DNA of 7,269 nucleotides from contig JALVCY010000623.1 of assembly GCA_027009605.1 (NCBI GenBank), positions 1 through 7,269 of the forward strand. Reading direction: 5' to 3'. Shown here one piece after another: positions 5,467 to 7,269 of this stretch. A program made the position numbers and the translations under genes. The stretch comes from Saprospiraceae bacterium (GTDB lineage: Bacteria > Bacteroidota > Bacteroidia > Chitinophagales > Saprospiraceae). Under the pieces are notes generated by a model. It saw only the letters and a program-made list of their open reading frames with translations, was not told the origin of the DNA and did no database searches. Within the stretch, counting starts at the first letter, position 1, and each line of letters starts with the position of its first letter.

Positions 5467-6791
5467 ACGTCACCAATGTCAAATTAATACTCTCTCGCGA
5501 ATACTTTACACGCATCACATCCAAGAGTTTTATTTGGGGAACCATTCTGACGCCTATTGGCATCGGCTTGCTCATGTTTGTCTCCGGTTGGATTATGACG
5601 CAGAGCAATTCCCAAGTATTAAAAATAGCGGTTTTGGATGAGAATCACGTCTTAGAACATTATTTAGAAGACTCCAAGACCTTTGATTTTGTGTTTCGGG
5701 ATGCGCCGCTTGATACGCTCAAAGAAGCCACCAAAAATGAAGAATACAAAGGAGTGCTTTTTGTTCCAAAACTGGATTCGATACAAGAATCAGAAATTAA
5801 CACACTCTATTTTACCGACAAACAAATGGGATTGGAAACATCCGAAAGTCTAAAAAGTAGAATTAATCAAGCCTTTCGGAAATACAAAATGAAATCTTTT
5901 CACGTCGATCAAAAGACTTTAGAATTATTAAAATCCAATGTGTCTATCAACCCCGAACCCCTTGACCCGAATGGCAAAGACCGCTCTTCTGTCACCAGTA
6001 TTGTATCGGCAGCTATCGGTGGGTTGATGGGTTTCATCATGTATCTGGTCGTCTTTGTATATGGCATGATGATGATGCGGAGCGTAATGGAGGAAAAAAC
6101 CAACCGAATCGTCGAAGTCATCATGTCGAGTGTGAAGCCCATCGAGTTGATGATTGGCAAAATACTAGGAGTGGGAGCGGTCGGCTTGACTCAATTGGCT
6201 TTTTGGATTATAGTCATTCCCATCATGCTGTTGGTGATTAATTTTGTCGCCGGTACGGATCTCAGCATGATGCAGAATCCGGCTCTTTCTCCGGAGATGC
6301 TGAATCATCCGGAAGCACTCACCCAAGCAGAGAAAATCGGGCAAATCACCCATGAAATACTTTCGCTTAATTGGGGACTCATTTTGCCTTTATTTGTGTT
6401 TTATTTTTTGGGTGGTTTCTTTTTATACTCTTCTTTATTTGCGGCGGTCGGCTCGGCAGTGGGGGACGATGTGGGCGAAAGTCAATCGTTGACCTTGCCC
6501 ATCGTGTTGCCGGTTATTATAGCCATGTACATCATGATGGCCGCTTTAAGAGATCCTAATTCGACCTTGGTCGTTTGGGCGTCGATGTTTCCCTTGTTTT
6601 CTCCAATCGTCATGCCTGCCCGCTTGGCCTACGACCCGCCGATGTGGCAAATTGGTGTTTCTGTAGTCGGGCTGATTCTTGGGGTTTGGTTTTTTGCTTG
6701 GCTCTCCGCCCGTATTTATCGAATGGGCATCTTGCTTTATGGCAAAAAAATCTCCTATAAGGAATTGGCTAAATGGATGATGAAAGGGTAG
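5463..6791 (+). CDS. ABC-2 family (NatB-like) transporter permease
   Basis: This is the 442-residue membrane subunit paired with the preceding ATPase. The layout is that of the ABC2_membrane_3/NatB family. A cytoplasmic start (MNVTNVKLILSREYFTRITSKSF) leads into a first membrane helix at about 24-45, then a large extracytoplasmic domain (46-178). A cluster of further helices follows, at about 181-205, 232-262, 304-332, 343-361, 367-386 and 394-416, with a short basic C-terminal tail. Between helices two and three lies MEEKTNRIVEVIMSSVKP (209-226), the conserved cytoplasmic segment that contacts the ATPase in this family. The GDDVGESQSLTLPIVLP segment (334-350) is also typical. The gene starts inside the ATPase stop codon, so the two form one operon; no third gene follows. 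Full length, no frameshift. Assignment to family is secure; the substrate is unknown. Confidence 0.94.
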   Translation: MNVTNVKLILSREYFTRITSKSFIWGTILTPIGIGLLMFVSGWIMTQSNSQVLKIAVLDENHVLEHYLEDSKTFDFVFRDAPLDTLKEATKNEEYKGVLFVPKLDSIQESEINTLYFTDKQMGLETSESLKSRINQAFRKYKMKSFHVDQKTLELLKSNVSINPEPLDPNGKDRSSVTSIVSAAIGGLMGFIMYLVVFVYGMMMMRSVMEEKTNRIVEVIMSSVKPIELMIGKILGVGAVGLTQLAFWIIVIPIMLLVINFVAGTDLSMMQNPALSPEMLNHPEALTQAEKIGQITHEILSLNWGLILPLFVFYFLGGFFLYSSLFAAVGSAVGDDVGESQSLTLPIVLPVIIAMYIMMAALRDPNSTLVVWASMFPLFSPIVMPARLAYDPPMWQIGVSVVGLILGVWFFAWLSARIYRMGILLYGKKISYKELAKWMMKG

Positions 6792-6823
6792 GGATGAAGA
6801 ACCACTCAGAGCACTTAGATTTG

Positions 6824-6873
6824 CACTAAGTTTTCACTAAGAATTTGAAGCATTTCTTAGTGAAAACTTAGTG
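6824..6873. repeat. 20-bp perfect inverted repeat (long hairpin)
   Basis: The left arm (6824-6843, CACTAAG TTTT CACTAAG AA) and the right arm (6854-6873) are perfect reverse complements around a ten-base loop (TTTGAAGCAT). Each arm contains the CACTAAG word twice. It starts 33 bp after the permease stop and could act as a transcription barrier or mRNA 3'-end stabiliser. There is no T tract on either side, so it is not a canonical terminator. AACTTAGTGGTA recurs at 6886-6897 (first at 6865-6876), and CCACTAAG at 6938-6945 gives alternative pairing. Confidence 0.9.
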
Positions 6874-7021
6874 GTATCTAAAATGAACTTAGTGGTAAGG
6901 AAAAATGCAATGCCTAACCACAAAGTACACGAAGTTGCCACTAAGAATTTACTAAGGTGTTGATTGTCAACAAGTTAAACACCGTCTTTTTGTGCAATTT
7001 TTTACTCATGGGCTAAGATGT

Positions 7022-7053
7022 TAACGGTATAACGGTATAACGGTGTAACGGGT
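7022..7053. repeat. 8-bp tandem repeat, unit TAACGGTA
   Basis: There are four head-to-tail units: TAACGGTA, TAACGGTA, TAACGGTG, TAACGGGT. The first two are identical; the others have one or two changes toward the right. Confidence 0.85.
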
Positions 7054-7060
7054 AGGCAGC

Positions 7061-7094
7061 AATTAAAGGTCAAAGGTAATTAAAGGTCAAAGGT
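7061..7094. repeat. 17-bp tandem duplication, AAAGGTCAAAGGT type
   Basis: AATTAAAGGTCAAAGGT occurs twice without a gap (7061-7077 and 7078-7094). Looser AAAGGT words follow (GCAAAGGTGAAAGGT, 7101-7115). GGTAGGCAG flanks the block on both sides (7051-7059 and 7113-7121). Confidence 0.88.
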
Positions 7095-7143
7095 TAAGGG
7101 GCAAAGGTGAAAGGTAGGCAGGAAAGAAATCTTGCTATTTGAA

Positions 7144-7162
7144 CCTGTCTGCAGCAGGCAGG
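7144..7162. repeat. CCTGTCTGC/GCAGGCAGG near-palindrome
   Basis: Nine-base arms (7144-7152 and 7154-7162) pair with one mismatch around a single A; in RNA the inner pairs would open to form the loop. It is followed by CGCCCGAAGGACAAATTGAA. GC-rich CCTGCCTGC palindromes of this kind are common dispersed elements in Bacteroidota genomes. Confidence 0.65.
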
Positions 7163-7208
7163 CGCCCGAAGGACAAATTGAACGCCAACATGTTGATTGT
7201 CAGAGTTT

Positions 7209-7224
7209 CAGTTGAACAGTTGAA
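7209..7224. repeat. short tandem CAGTTGAA x2
   Basis: The 8-mer CAGTTGAA occurs twice head to tail in the last part of the repeat mosaic. It is short enough to be chance, but it matches the style of the neighbouring repeats. Confidence 0.5.
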
Positions 7225-7269
7225 CGATGAGTCTGCTCCGAAAAGTCACTACAGACAAAAATTGAAGCA

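Larger units (their letters stand above)
6792..7269. other. gene-free right end, mosaic of short repeats
   Basis: I can support no gene in these 478 bp. From left to right the stretch holds CTTAGTG/CACTAAG words with a long hairpin (6824-6873), a CACAAAGTACACGAAG-type patch (6919-6957), an 8-bp tandem (7022-7053), a 17-bp tandem (7061-7094), a CCTGTCTGC palindrome (7144-7162) and an 8-bp tandem (7209-7224). The word TGTTGATTGTCA occurs at 6958-6969 and again at 7191-7202. A 26-codon frame from ATG 6884 runs through the CTTAGTG repeats and is not credible as a gene. No T-rich intrinsic terminator for the ABC operon is evident. Confidence 0.8.

Noticed and set aside
6884..6964. A 26-codon small gene from ATG 6884
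   Set aside because: It consists of CTTAGTG and CACTAAG repeat words, with no ribosome binding site or protein-like composition.

Overview
The window looks like chromosomal DNA from a member of the Bacteroidota, perhaps a Saprospirales- or Cytophagales-like lineage. The phylum call rests on several signs. Shine-Dalgarno sequences are weak or absent. Candidate -7 elements match or nearly match the TAnnTTTG type. The envelope proteins are of a Bacteroidota kind (a coiled-coil OmpA lipoprotein and a secreted coiled-coil protein with a barrel-like tail). The intergenic spaces hold CGCAGAT-, CACTAAG- and AAAGGTC-type short repeats of the sort common in that phylum. The order-level placement is a guess.

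The left half (1-2242) is transcribed leftward. First in transcription order is a 313-residue inner-membrane-anchored coiled-coil protein (1301-2242), closed by a convincing intrinsic terminator (1242-1276). Next is an OmpA-family lipoprotein with a periplasmic coiled coil and a peptidoglycan-binding C-terminus (185-1084). Last, at the left edge, is the first 15 codons of another exported protein (1-46). Divergent from these, across a 265-bp promoter region, a 535-residue secreted protein of unknown function (2508-4115) is transcribed rightward. It has a signal peptide, a helical middle and a Gly- and aromatic-rich tail that resembles outer-membrane beta-barrel strands. The three complete proteins could each sit in a different part of the envelope (inner membrane, peptidoglycan and outer-membrane lipoprotein, outer-membrane or secreted protein). 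A joint role is only an inference.

The right half holds a two-gene ABC exporter operon: an ATPase (4564-5466) and an ABC-2/NatB-like permease (5463-6791), overlapping by ATGA. Non-coding repeat mosaics lie on both sides. To the left (4141-4470), a heptamer tandem array (CTCACTA) is joined to a CGCAGAT cassette, and a 66-bp segment of this occurs twice, exactly, 189 bp apart. To the right (6811-7224) are a 20-bp perfect inverted repeat, scattered CTTAGTG/CACTAAG words, an 8-bp TAACGGTA tandem, a 17-bp tandem duplication and a CCTGCCTGC-type palindrome. Open reading frames of up to about 150 codons across the left repeats are by-products of a repeat unit without stop codons.

I see no CRISPR array, tRNA, rRNA, transposase, phage gene or recognised defence system. 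The items most worth a second look are the uncharacterised 535-residue protein with its divergent coiled-coil neighbour, and the structured repeat mosaics.
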